Source: Trypanosoma brucei gambiense DAL972 (lineage: Eukaryota; Euglenozoa; Kinetoplastea; Trypanosomatida; Trypanosomatidae). From it: 64,000 bases of DNA. Below, in pieces: positions 40,743-50,947 of the stretch. The DNA lies in contig NC_026738.1 in assembly GCF_000210295.1 (NCBI RefSeq), forward strand, positions 868,001 through 932,000. Direction: 5' to 3'. The position numbers and the translations under genes are program-made. The notes below the pieces were generated by a model. That model had not been told where the DNA came from. It ran no database searches and saw only the letters and a list, made by a program, of their open reading frames with translations. The first letter of the stretch is position 1. Every line of letters starts with the position of its first letter.

Positions 40743-41048
40743 ATGTCCTCCGGTTTTCATTTTCATGACGTGTCCAATGACGCCATCAAAGGAATGCCAC
40801 CGAGCGAGGCTTTACATAAGCACCTGGAGAATGCGCAGCTCGCGCACCGCATTTGCCTTGCCAAGGCACTAAAGGCTGGTGAACCCCCTGTGGAAAAATG
40901 TGCACTCACGTGGGGTGAAGTGCTCATACGCTACCAGGCCTGGTCCGAGTACCGCCCACCCTTCCAGGATAGTGTTGCACAGGCAAAATACAAGAAGTAC
41001 TGGAGCAAAAAGCGACAGGAGGAGGACGACAAGAATCCATTCAAATAA
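40743..41048 (+). CDS. ATPTB12: Small mitochondrial protein, probably ATP synthase-associated ATPTB12
   Basis: The product is 101 aa and is the last gene of the plus-strand unit. It is highly charged, with no transmembrane segment and no cleavable presequence. It has an aromatic cluster (LIRYQAWSEYRPPFQDSVAQAKYKKYW) at about 61-87 and a charged C-terminus KKRQEEDDKNPFK. Length, composition and remembered locus order fit a T. brucei ATP synthase component of about 12 kDa found by complex purification. That identification is recollection, not proven by motif; a small subunit of another mitochondrial complex is the alternative. Confidence 0.55.
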   Translation: MSSGFHFHDVSNDAIKGMPPSEALHKHLENAQLAHRICLAKALKAGEPPVEKCALTWGEVLIRYQAWSEYRPPFQDSVAQAKYKKYWSKKRQEEDDKNPFK

Positions 41049-43171
41049 CTGGTGTGCTTAACACGGGGAACGGGGCACCCCTTGGGAGTTGCTTGCTGTA
41101 CGGTTCCAAGGAATGGCGTAACGTTGATGTGTGTGTTTTTAGCGGATATATTTTATTGCAGTGGCGTGTGTAGCAGTCGGTCGGGTGAGGAATTGAACGA
41201 AAATTTGTCTGTTTGTTGGCTGCTTTTTGCAGCCTTAGGAGCATGCTGGAGAGTATTTACACCGAATTTGTTCCGTTTCCCATTCACTCTCTCCCCTCCT
41301 CAAATCTGGGGGGGGGGCTTTTCATGATATTGTTGTGCACGTTGGTAAAACCAAAGATTTCCAACTAAACCCCTATCTCCTCCGCTTATTGTTTTCTGTC
41401 ACCTTAGCCTTTTCTTCGTTAAAAGGCAATATAGCTCCACTACTCATGGGCGAGATGGGAATGGTAGGAAAAATAAATGCTCGGCGTGGCTGCGCAAACC
41501 AAATACACCTTTCAAAGCCATTTCTTGCTTTGTTTACGGAATTATTTGGACCTAAAGGACGGTGTTCTTGTCGAGAGGTGAGGTGTCTCCGAGATCAACC
41601 ACGACACCAGGACTGTTGATCATCCTTTTCGACTCCATTAGAAAAAGGCTCAGTTAACCACCCGCCATATGCAACAACCTCGAGGCAGTTGGCACCGCCT
41701 CAACTGCAACGCGAGCGGACGAAGAGGGTGAAACTGTGGGGTTAAAAAGTATTAGGGTCAATGAGGAAAGTGAAAAGGGAGGTAAAGTTGCGGATATTAA
41801 TCGAGGAGCGAAGGCGGATGTTCATTAGGGCATCCACTCTTCATTAGGTGCCAGAGGAAAGCTGCGTTGCTCACGCGTCGCGCTTTACACAATCATGTGG
41901 ATAGTGAATGAGGCCCCGCTCTGAAGAGTAAATAAGGCAGGAAACTCGGGCACCCGAAACAAAAGCCAGCAGCGCGAACAAAAAGTGGGAAGTTGGATAG
42001 CTGTAGGAAACGCGGCAGCACCAGCGAAGTTTAAACAGAGCCGAATGTTTCCACGGCGGAACACGAGGATATACGACGAAGGGTATGCCGAGTGGGGCGC
42101 CATTGGGAAGCACACGGCTGTTTTTCTTTCTACTTTTTTCGGTTGCCAAAATGCTGCGAATTGCAACCGTACAACTGACTGAAGGCGGCCCACTACTCCA
42201 TAGTGCCAAGGTTTTTTTTTTATTTTTGAGCCTCCGAGAGGGATACTTCCCGGAAACGTTTAGAGGTTTCAATCGGGATCTTACGGCATGAAGTCTCCAA
42301 ACAGATTATGAGAGGAGACACATGAAGGCAACATGGCCTCTGACAAAACGAAATGCGAGTGCCCCGGGCGTAAAATTACGTTAGCGGGATCGACGAGCAC
42401 CGCATGGGGGCAGCTACTCGAAGCGGAAGATTAAGCGAGTAGCTGGTTGACACAAAGGCGCCTAGGCAAATAAGCACAGGAAACAATCTCGCTGAAGTTA
42501 AAGTTGCCGTTACACCTGGGGAGTGAGGGCTACATAAATGGAATAACTGGAGGAGACTCACTGAATAACAACTGTAATAAGCTGGCAGCGGGAAGTGGCC
42601 CCCTCCGTTTCACACCTCGTGAGAATAGAATTGTGCTTAGCCCTGTATGTTGGCATGTTCAAATACGGAGCGTTTGGTGAAGAATGTAATGGAGGGATTA
42701 TGATCATCGCGCCCACTCTGTAATGAATAGGCGACGCCGGTGCCGTGACATCGCGGTCCGCCCACGGACGCAGCGAATGGTAAGGAAGTGAAGGAAGAAA
42801 CGCACGAAAGACCGACAAAACGAGAAATAAAAAAAAAAGGTGGCGACACTCCCGGTTATCTCATCAGAAATATCCACGGTTCACGGGGAATGCGATAATC
42901 GCTATAGCGCGGACGAGGCGTTTGCGTGGGACAAAGTGAAGCACTGTCTCTGGGTTGCCGCTGTCACTAGAAAATTTGCACACAAGAGAAGGGAAGGAAA
43001 AAAAAAAAAAGAAGACACGGGGCGTAACACGCAACAGCGGAGCGACACAATTGCCTCGCGCCTACGGATGACACGCGACCAACGAAGAGAGAAATCCCAC
43101 AACCACTAGAGACTGGAGTAGAGCACCGAGAGTCCTTTATTCATTTTCTTGAAAGCTTAGCAGCCTTAAGA

Positions 43172-43200
43172 ACACACACACACACACACAAAAAAAAAAA
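43172..43200. repeat. (AC)n followed by poly-A
   Basis: About nine AC units run directly into an A tract, within the strand-switch region. Confidence 0.9.
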
Positions 43201-44282
43201 GATGCGACTGGCGCGAAAGTTGAAGTTACAGCCGCACACATGGGTAAAAAGTTGGCACGGCTCCTTTACACATACCCTGGTGTGTGCATGTGTGCGGGGG
43301 GGGGGGGCCATACCAAAAAGCTGGAGAATCTCTCAATGCACTACTGCCGACCACCGGCGAGGAAATCCACTCCGTACGTCAAAGTATAACGTGGGTAATA
43401 ATAATGTCGATAACGGTTCCGTTCCGCATTCCGACAACTCAAATAAGTGTATTGGTGAGTCCGCAAGGTCTCCACTTCCCCAGTTGATCCCCCCTGAGGA
43501 AAAGAATGTTGAGCGCCCACACCTCCGATGTATACATATAAATTTAAATTGTCATGCCACCAACGCGACCAAGTGTAATAGAACCAATTTGCAGGGTTCA
43601 GTTAAGGTGCCTTTCGTTTATGCCGACTGCTGAGCTCATAAGCTAGTTTGTGGTCGATAGTTTCACCCGGCCTCAAAAGGGAAGGGAAACGGTTACGCGA
43701 TGGCATGATACTTTGGGTTTTTCTCTATAATATTGGTTTTGTAAAAAAAAAAAAGGGTAATGGGAAGATCATTGTGACCGGGAGGTCCAGTGAAGCATGT
43801 AGTTTTTTTTTTTTTGCTGTTATTTCAGCCAAACTAACCAAAGAATTGCCACCAAAACCGATAACACTCGGCAGTAGAAACTATCGGGAACTTTCCTAGA
43901 AGCGGCGCAGCGTATACCAGTGTCTTGAGCGCATTTGTCCGTCCACACCCCGTGATTTTCTCATCTTATCTCGCTTTGCTGCATTCCTCTCCTCCTTTCT
44001 TTATGTTCATACGCATATATGCTATGTGCGTGTGTTTAAGAGCCAGTGCCAAATGAAGATAACTGACTTGCCTCACCATCCCCTTGAATCCCGTACGTTA
44101 CCTTGCCGACTACGTTCCCGCATCCACAACAACGTTCTAACCTTAGGTTCCACACTTAATAATCCTCCCTCTTTACCGCATGTGTATTCCAGCATCACGA
44201 CGCGCTTAACTCATGCCAGCCGCCGCTGCCACAACATCCGCATCGATTACTTCTGCTCACCATCCTCAATAGCAATATTGTT

Positions 44283-44301
44283 TGTGTGTGTGTGTGTGTG
44301 T
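44283..44301. repeat. (TG)n repeat
   Basis: An uninterrupted TG run, in inverted orientation to the CA run 1.1 kb to the left. Confidence 0.9.
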
Positions 44302-45143
44302 TGTAATTGTTTGGCTGCGCCACGCATGCCCTCCAAAGTCAATTAATTCACTCCGTTCCCAGCGATCAAAATACTCAGCTGAGTCGAAGACCGCAAACGG
44401 CACGCACCTTTCCGGCGGTTATCCTCAGGTGGTTGGAAATTCTCGGAGAACGGTCGAGGCCCAAGGCAGCAAAACAAAAAAAAAAACAGCAGTTACGCGG
44501 GGGCGCACATAGCTTCATTTCCCCCCTTGGAAACGGGTCTGAGAAGCAGAATCATCCGTCTCCATAGCGGATCAAACAAAAAAAAAACATTCACGTACAT
44601 GCTTATAGATTTCTATATGTGTGTGATATCTTCCGCCTGTGATTATATCTATCTCTCCTTTTCGTCGGATTCCAGTTGGTGGGGTAGTTGTAATGTCGTT
44701 TTTTTTTTCGTTTCCTTCCTCTTCCCTTTAAGGACACATATTACCGTGTCACACCCGTTTAAGGTTGGTTGCCCCCCCCCTCCCCATGCTTACGTCCATG
44801 TGTGCGTCAGCGCACGACCGCCCCAATCACTGCTATTTCCAGCACTCCTTCACCAACGCGCATATCAACGGCATGGGGCCTCTCCTCGTTTTTCTTTCCT
44901 CCTACTGATATTGATATGTTCCTCGTTTCTTTTTTCTTTTCTTTTTTTGGAACCAATCACATACCATACTCAGGTATTGGCTTTCCATTCAACTCTTTAA
45001 GATTCGGAGGTGGGGTACAAATTCAGCAGCTGATTAATGCGTATGTGTGAAGGATCCCGCACAAACCCAGAGGCCTGTGATATTCACTTATTCTCCCTTT
45101 CTTTTCGCATGCTCTTTCGCTTTTACTTCGCCACATTACATCC

Positions 45144-45166
45144 ATATATATATATATATATATATT
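45144..45166. repeat. (TA)n repeat
   Basis: Eleven TA units just beyond the stop of the last minus-strand gene, probably in its 3' UTR. Confidence 0.9.
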
Positions 45167-45229
45167 AGAATTTCCCCCTTATGGTCACCTGTGAAGTTCA
45201 CTTTACACTCGCAAAATTTTCCTCATCCC

Positions 45230-45994
45230 TTATTCCCCCCTAATCTCAAAATCCGGTGTTACCGTCGTGGCGAAGGCTTGCAATTCGTCGTTACGTAGGG
45301 CGCGTGGTAAAGTTTGCGGGTGCCCGTTGACCGAAGGAGGAGGAAATGAATTCTCGGGATTGGCGGGAGGCAACATGTTAACACCGGATCTTTCCCTAGA
45401 CAGTTCCTCCAGACGGCGGAGGATGCCATCACAGGAGTTCTTTTCCCTTTTTCCCACATTCCACATGTATACTAACGCAGAATATAGCAATTTTCCAACA
45501 TAAATCATTTTCTCTGTTAGATGCAACCTCTTTTTTAATTGCCCCGCGGAGAAGCCCAGTTCCCGAATCCAATCATTGAAATATCCGAAAATGAGGCGGA
45601 ACAACTGAGAACCCGCCTCCAAATCTTTGATGGTTGTATCCCTTGAATCCAATGCCTCTCTCAAGTCATCAATGATTTTCCTCCTAACTTCGTCAGCACC
45701 AACATTACGACCCATCATCGGCCAGTAATATTCCTGAAGGAGAGTGATAAACTGGGGATATGTTGTTTCAGTTTCTAGCGACCACATTCTTCCCTGTTCA
45801 TCCTCAATGGTTGAATGGTTCGTATAAAGTTTTGGGTCATCTAATTTCATCGTTTCGTCAAGCCATGCAATGGCAAAGTTGATATTATATCCCCGGCCGC
45901 TCTTACCGACTCCACCGTGTGTAATTCCTTGTTTGCTCCCCACACTGCTATCAGTTGAATAGTGAACACGACCACTGTTTTCTTTGTTAATCAT
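45230..45994 (-). CDS. Hypothetical protein, 254 aa, last gene of the minus-strand unit
   Basis: The family is not recognised. The frame opens at a GTG at 46090, but the first ATG is at 45994. An AG acceptor candidate lies at about 46172-46173 (CT on the plus strand) after a pyrimidine-rich stretch of the minus strand. The N-terminal 40 residues are Ser/Gly-rich. The middle (about 45-195) looks like a helical globular domain with conserved-looking aromatic stretches: FAIAWLDETMKL, YPQFITLLQEYYWPMMG, QLFRLIFGYFNDWIRELGF and KLLYSALVYMWNVG. The C-terminus is Pro/Asn-rich. No membrane segment or signal is seen. Convergent to the ATPTB12-like gene across the strand-switch region. Confidence 0.75.
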   Translation of the reverse strand: MINKENSGRVHYSTDSSVGSKQGITHGGVGKSGRGYNINFAIAWLDETMKLDDPKLYTNHSTIEDEQGRMWSLETETTYPQFITLLQEYYWPMMGRNVGADEVRRKIIDDLREALDSRDTTIKDLEAGSQLFRLIFGYFNDWIRELGFSAGQLKKRLHLTEKMIYVGKLLYSALVYMWNVGKREKNSCDGILRRLEELSRERSGVNMLPPANPENSFPPPSVNGHPQTLPRALRNDELQAFATTVTPDFEIRGE

Positions 45995-46597
45995 TAACGT
46001 TAATGTTTTTTTTCCCTTTTGTATGGCAGTGACACTAGGCGTTCCCCGCCGCTGCAACGAACTAATATTACTTTTTTTTTTCTTCTGCACTACTTCAATT
46101 AATTGAGGGGTGCGTGTGAGTGCTTATTTTGGTGACCGCAGCAGCTTGTGGCTCTTGTGAGTACCCCCTTCCTTAGAGGGATTTTGGATTGTAAAATAAA
46201 ATAAAATAAGATACGACAATAAATAAATAAGGATAAGAAAGGAGGAATAATGGTACATTCAACAGAAAATGCACCCAAAAGCGATTCCGTCCCCCCCCCT
46301 CCGCTTCCATGTCACCTCACCCATTGCTTCCTCTTCCCCACAGCACCTTCGACAACAATCACAAAAGGTACAAGTTATTTTCCCCCTCCACTTCCTCTTC
46401 TTCATCTTCATCTTCATCCCCCTCCAATTGTACTTTCAGTCCACGTGAGCACTAAAACCATCGTTCAATGTTTAACACGGTTCAGTTGTTCCCATCACAC
46501 GGACAGAAAAAGGACCGTATTTCCCACATTTGCGCCTTTCATAAACAAAAATAAACACACCCAAAAGAAAAGAAAAGAAAAGTTTTCGCTTGCCTCT
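45995..46597. other. Intergenic region
   Basis: No supported gene is present; a 177-aa plus-strand frame crossing 46250-46783 is antisense to mL49. The A-rich plus strand at about 46192-46245 is a pyrimidine tract on the minus strand and probably guides trans-splicing of the 254-aa gene. Confidence 0.5.
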
Positions 46598-47254
46598 TCA
46601 GAAACCCAACCCCAGCAGCCAGTGGTGCAACACCATACGACCATCAAGTGCCACATTGTACACATAAATGGAGTGGCTCCGCACAAATATTTTCTTTGTT
46701 GGAAAAATCTTGAGCAGTTCCTCCTCAAAGCGGAACATATCGCCCTCCACCTGTTGGATGCGGAGGTAAAATGCTGGCATTAAGTTACGAGGATGCATAG
46801 AGAACACCTTCCCTGGAAGTACACCGTTACTGCTGCGGTGTACGAAAAATGGAATCGTATCGAGCGGATCAGCGGGTCCTAAAGGCGGAAGGTACCCAAC
46901 AGCAGAATCCCTTCCCACTACACCAACTGCTTCGGGTTCTTCTTGACAACGTTGCGGTGGGCACAATTTAGCGAAGTCGTGCAATTTGTATCGGAGCGGT
47001 AGTTTCAGCAGCTCGTCGTAAACATCGCTTCGCAGCGCACGGTTCCATTTGCTATATTGAATTCGCGGCACCGGAAGAGCGGCCGCAACGTTCGCCTCAG
47101 GAGGCATTGCACCAGCAGAAATATTTGCCGCCACATCCGTTGGGCTCACAATGTTGATGTATTTTCCGGTACTGGGCATTACATCACGCCCCAGCGATGT
47201 GTTTGCCGCGGTTCCTCCGAGCCACACGCGGCGCAAACGTGACCGGTTCAGCAT
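46598..47254 (-). CDS. mL49: Mitochondrial large-subunit ribosomal protein mL49 (IMG2 family)
   Basis: The product is 218 aa from an ATG at 47254. The N-terminal 55 residues include a basic start (MLNRSRLRRVWLGG), fitting a mitochondrial presequence. The C-terminal third carries the mL49/IMG2 signature: IPFFVHRSSNGVLPGKV (about 133-149) corresponds to the family's YxVxRTxSxxLPV. It is followed by an Arg-rich strand, VEGD (about 168-171), a helix EEELLKIF, two strands and a terminal WLLGLGF, all in family order. IMG2-type proteins are 100-150 residues elsewhere; the trypanosome version carries an N-terminal extension, as is common for kinetoplastid mitoribosomal proteins. The protein would act in kinetoplast translation. 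Confidence 0.8.
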   Translation of the reverse strand: MLNRSRLRRVWLGGTAANTSLGRDVMPSTGKYINIVSPTDVAANISAGAMPPEANVAAALPVPRIQYSKWNRALRSDVYDELLKLPLRYKLHDFAKLCPPQRCQEEPEAVGVVGRDSAVGYLPPLGPADPLDTIPFFVHRSSNGVLPGKVFSMHPRNLMPAFYLRIQQVEGDMFRFEEELLKIFPTKKIFVRSHSIYVYNVALDGRMVLHHWLLGLGF

Positions 47255-47517
47255 TTGTACCTAAGATGCTAAAAGGGATTGGTTCAGAGCCTCTCTGATT
47301 TTGCTGGTTTCACCGCCAATGTAAACAATTACGTATAAATGTATACGTGCGCAAGTAAGTAATATCCTAAGTGAGCGTGGATATGTCCGTTTACCAAAAA
47401 CAAGCGTTCTTTACCCAACTCTCCACACAGCTCTGTGTGTGTGTGTCTCAATTGTTGAGGGCTGCTTCAACAGTTGAACAAACAATGCAGAAGAAAGAAG
47501 GAAAGCCAACAACGACA

Positions 47518-47522
<5 letters not shown>

Positions 47523-47550
<28 letters not shown>
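47523..47550. repeat. (TA)n repeat
   Basis: Fourteen TA units in the spacer upstream of mL49. Confidence 0.95.
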
Positions 47551-47553
<3 letters not shown>

Positions 47554-48115
47554 GTGCACGCACACGAATACGTGCACGTGGTGAGGTAGACAAGGTTGTA
47601 TAGAAGAATATCAAGGCATGAAGAGAAAATGGGGCTTCCTTTTCCCCAACGTGTGCAAATGTTTGCAACGGAATACTGCATTGCCTTTCTCTTTCTCCCG
47701 TGCTTTAGCAGTGCAGTACGTTATGTATGTAGGAATGATGAGGCGCCAGGGTAGTGGTTTCTGCACGCTGAAGTGTTGCCACCTCAGACATACAAACATC
47801 AACCTCCTCTTTCCAGCTGCCATCACTAATATTAAATTCTTATATTAAGACTTCTTTCCCTCGTTTCTACAAAGTTTCATTGCACTCCTTGTCGCCCCCC
47901 CCTCCCCGGATACGCCCATCGCTCGACCCTTCACTTCACTTTTCCCCCCTCTCTTTTCTTTTTCTTTTTTTCTTTTTTGAAAGTAGCCCCTCTCCTCAAA
48001 CAAATCTGGAGCCTTTCTTTATGACATATAACCTGAACTGTTCACTCCATGCCATCATTCGCTTCCCATTTGCTATCGCCCCTTCGCATATGCACATGTA
48101 CGCGCACACATACAC

Positions 48116-48168
48116 GTATATATATACACATACACATACACATACACACACATATATATATATATATA
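48116..48168. repeat. Mixed TA and CA dinucleotide repeat
   Basis: Alternating TA and ACACAT units, ending in eight or more TA units; in the eIF2 beta 3' UTR. Confidence 0.9.
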
Positions 48169-48253
48169 TTTGTTACCTTGTCGGATGAGGGTTTCAACAC
48201 GACAGAGGGGGGAGAGAGGAGGAGGCACTAATACTTCAATATGTTCCTTACGC

Positions 48254-49204
48254 CTAAAGTGTCATGGCTTGACGTCGTGCACGGGAACGTTTGCCAACCT
48301 GCGCACTGTACGTTGCCGATCCTACTGCTTGCACAGAGCGCGTAGCTGTGCACCAATTGCACCGCAATTCCATACGCCTACCCTCCTTCGTTAGTGTGGT
48401 GTCAATCTTGTGGCATGAGTTACACTTCACGTACTCGTCCAAATACTTTATCAAAATTTTATCGAAATCTGTCACTTTCTGAATTTCATACTTGAGAATG
48501 AGAGAGTCGTTGCTGTCAAGGTTCCCACCAACAGAGAGCTCCTTCTCAATATAATCCTTCACATCCTCAATAGGGCGGCTGAACACCTCACATATTCTGC
48601 GAAAGTTGACAATAACAACCTTCTTTTTACTTATTTTCTCCACCTGCGGCACAGGTAGCTGATTGCGCTCCGACATGCCGCTGCTCTCTTTGTTACGGTT
48701 TAGCGCAATAAAGATTCGCTGCAGCATATCGTTGTAGGTATATCCAGTGCAAACCTCAGAGCCCGTGCTGTTGGAGTTGTTGTTGTTGCTGCTGCTGCTG
48801 CCGGTAACGTCGAGGAAACGTTCCACACGAGGCGCATGATTTGTTTTCCGCCGTTGCTGATCAAACTCCGCCATCAGCCGCTCCACTTCGCTTCGAGTTA
48901 CTTGTTGAAGCAACGCGTGAAGATCTGCCGCGCTGTACGTGTCGTATGCTATTGCAAAAATATCCTCTGCGACTACGGGACTCGGTGCTACCGGCGGTGG
49001 AGGATTTGTTGTTGTGGTTGGGGTTGTGGTTGGGCCCGAAACGCTGGATGTTACGAAGGGATCTTTTAATGTCGTGGCCTCCTCATACGGTACCGCTTCA
49101 CTCGCGCGCGGAGCTTTGGAGCGGCGGTTGTCACCGGCGGCATTTGCCCCTCGGGAACGGCCCCCAAGCCGTAACTCTTTTGAAACTTCCGGTTGTTCAG
49201 CCAT
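48254..49204 (-). CDS. eIF2beta: Translation initiation factor eIF2 beta
   Basis: The product is 316 aa from an ATG at 49204. The conserved eIF2B/eIF5 fold starts at YTYNDMLQRIFIALNRNK (155-172). It continues through KKVVIVNFRRICEVFSRPIEDVKDYIEKEL (194-223) and TDFDKILIKYLDEYVKC, and ends with a C2-C2 zinc ribbon C261, C264, C282 and C285. This is the beta subunit of eIF2, which helps bind initiator tRNA and scan for AUG. eIF5 is excluded by the lack of a C-terminal W2 domain. The N-terminus is Thr/Pro/Ser/Asn-rich, with none of the three poly-lysine K-boxes that bind eIF5 and eIF2B epsilon in yeast and animals. Confidence 0.94.
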   Translation of the reverse strand: MAEQPEVSKELRLGGRSRGANAAGDNRRSKAPRASEAVPYEEATTLKDPFVTSSVSGPTTTPTTTTNPPPPVAPSPVVAEDIFAIAYDTYSAADLHALLQQVTRSEVERLMAEFDQQRRKTNHAPRVERFLDVTGSSSSNNNNSNSTGSEVCTGYTYNDMLQRIFIALNRNKESSGMSERNQLPVPQVEKISKKKVVIVNFRRICEVFSRPIEDVKDYIEKELSVGGNLDSNDSLILKYEIQKVTDFDKILIKYLDEYVKCNSCHKIDTTLTKEGRRMELRCNWCTATRSVQAVGSATYSAQVGKRSRARRQAMTL

Positions 49205-49561
49205 CTTGTTGTCCTTCTTTTTTCCTTCTTTTCTCCCTTTATTGTTATTACTATTATCCTACTGCTTCTTAATTTATTTTACCCGCTTGCTTATATACCG
49301 CCACTTTTCCTCTTCTTGTAACTTGTAAAAGTTTTTATTTAGTTATTATTTTCTTTTTTTTTTTTGCGTTCCCCGCACACGCTCACCCCCCAAACACCGG
49401 TGTCAATACGGAAAAAAAAAGAAAAAAAGAAATGGGGAAAATTTTGTAATGGTACATTTATTCGACTGGTTGTTTCTTGAAACCACTGCTTCCTTTTTCT
49501 TCCTTTTTAGTAGCATTCCCCTTCACATCCGCAACTCTTTTCTTTTCTTTTGATGGCATTC

Positions 49562-49564
<3 letters not shown>

Positions 49565-49600
<36 letters not shown>
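49565..49600. repeat. (AT)n repeat, 18 units
   Basis: Uninterrupted AT dinucleotides. Confidence 0.95.
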
Positions 49601-49602
<2 letters not shown>

Positions 49603-49779
49603 GATAACGTTACTTCTGAATGTATTGCAGAGAGGTGTGTGTGTGATTACGCCTTGCATTGAAGTGCAGAAACCAACTCGTCAAGTGAGTTAATAATTAT
49701 GACAATAATAATGATAATAAATAGTAATGATAATATAATTCAAATGTGCGTTAAGAAAATAATGTCATAAATAAATAAT

Positions 49780-49803
49780 TATATATATATATATATATAT
49801 ATA
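49780..49803. repeat. (AT)n repeat
   Basis: About 12 AT units. Confidence 0.95.
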
Positions 49804-50921
49804 CTTATGTAGATAAAGTAGACCTTCTTTTAATGGACCACAACTCCCCCCCCCCAAAAAAAAAACTAATCAAAGAAAAGGATTAAAAAATATTGGTGAT
49901 GAGAGCTGACAATTTTGTTCCCATCATTACCACAGATTCCGTTTATTTCCCTTCTTTTTTTTTTCTTTTCCCCCTCCTCCTCTTCTCTACGGCCGTTTTT
50001 AATATTCATATAATTGACATTAGCTGTTTTTTATTTTTAACGAAACCAATTGGAGAAAGCGGAAAGTAAGGAAACAAAAACGCAAAGGGAAATAAAGAAA
50101 TACAGATGCTTAGAAAAGAAATCGTACGAAGAAGGGGGGAGGCTTAAAAATAAAACAAACAAACATGCAAACAAGTAAAAATGACATCGTCTTACAAAAA
50201 TGGGGAAAGGGGAAAAAATAAAAATTTAAACAAGCCGACTCATGGAAACAATTTACAGTTTATCGTGCATGGACATGTTTATCTGCAGAATAAAGTTAAA
50301 TAAAATAAAAACAACGGTAACGACAACGTCAAAAGAGAAAAAATAAAAAAAATAGGGCAATTCATCCAGTCAGATAAGTATCCCACCGCATTCACTCTGT
50401 TGAATACAAATAAATATTTTTAAAAAACCGTTATTTATTTATATTTATTTATATTTTAAGAGTCGTGACACACGGGTTAATAGGAGGAACAAATAAGTCA
50501 AAACATAACGTAGCAACACATTCAAATTTACACCAAAGGAAAACAAAAGAGAAAAAAATGAAAAATAAAAGAAGACAAGAATCAAGGAATCGTGCTACAA
50601 TTTGGATTTTTACAAGAGATATAACAAAATAATATACGTAAAGAAAATAAACTTTTATCTGTCCTTTGCACTTTAGTAAAATTGCTTGGTCAATTGCTTG
50701 GTCGTTGGTAAAAATAAAAATAAAAAAACAAATTAGTGAATTAATGAATTAGAAACTGCAGCACGGAAATATAAAGGTGGGCCTCTGCGTTTCACTCTTC
50801 TCTTTTTTTTATTTCAATTTCGTGTGCCGACTTGAAAAAAAAATCCACATATATATGTGTATATATATACGTTTTTTTTTTCTGCTTTCACTTCCATCAA
50901 TGAACACGAAATGAGATATGC

Positions 50922-50947
50922 ATATATATATATATATATATATATAT
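50922..50947. repeat. (AT)n repeat
   Basis: About 13 AT units in the AT-rich gene-free interval. Confidence 0.95.

Larger units (their letters stand above)
41049..45229. other. Convergent strand-switch region between two polycistronic units
   Basis: About 4.2 kb lies between the last plus-strand stop (41048) and the last minus-strand stop (45230), with no convincing gene on either strand. It holds scattered homopolymers and dinucleotide repeats: CA at 43172-43190 followed by poly-A, G12 at 43296-43307, A12 at 43743-43754, T13 at 43803-43815, TG at 44283-44301 and TA at 45144-45165. The interval 41.6-43.1 kb is richer in purines and GC than flanking spacers. In trypanosomes such regions are where RNA polymerase II units terminate, often marked by base J and variant histones H3V and H4V. 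I found no tRNA-like box A/box B pair. Confidence 0.85.
47255..48253. other. Intergenic region with TA and CA repeats
   Basis: No gene is seen. It contains (TA)n at 47523-47550 and a mixed CA/TA run at about 48116-48168. The purine-rich plus strand at about 47487-47507 is a pyrimidine tract for minus-strand trans-splicing of mL49, with an AG candidate near 47465-47466. Confidence 0.5.

Noticed and set aside
41871..42272. 133-aa minus-strand frame in the strand-switch region, considered as a decayed ingi/DIRE retroelement
   Set aside because: One short NGAPLG patch recalls reverse-transcriptase sequence, but no catalytic motif, conserved end or poly-A tail is visible. A translated search against ingi, RIME and SLACS would decide.
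43202..43633. 143-aa plus-strand frame with ATG just after the CA/poly-A repeat
   Set aside because: Composition is UTR-like, it lies in the convergent termination region and has no acceptor tract upstream.
41049..45229. Search for tRNA or snRNA genes in the strand-switch region
   Set aside because: No paired box A and box B or cloverleaf found by eye; GGTTTCAATCGGG near 42265 resembles a B box weakly but lacks an A box at proper distance.
46250..46783. 177-aa plus-strand frame
   Set aside because: Overlaps the mL49 coding end antisense, Pro/His/Thr-rich from pyrimidine-rich DNA; wrong strand for the unit.
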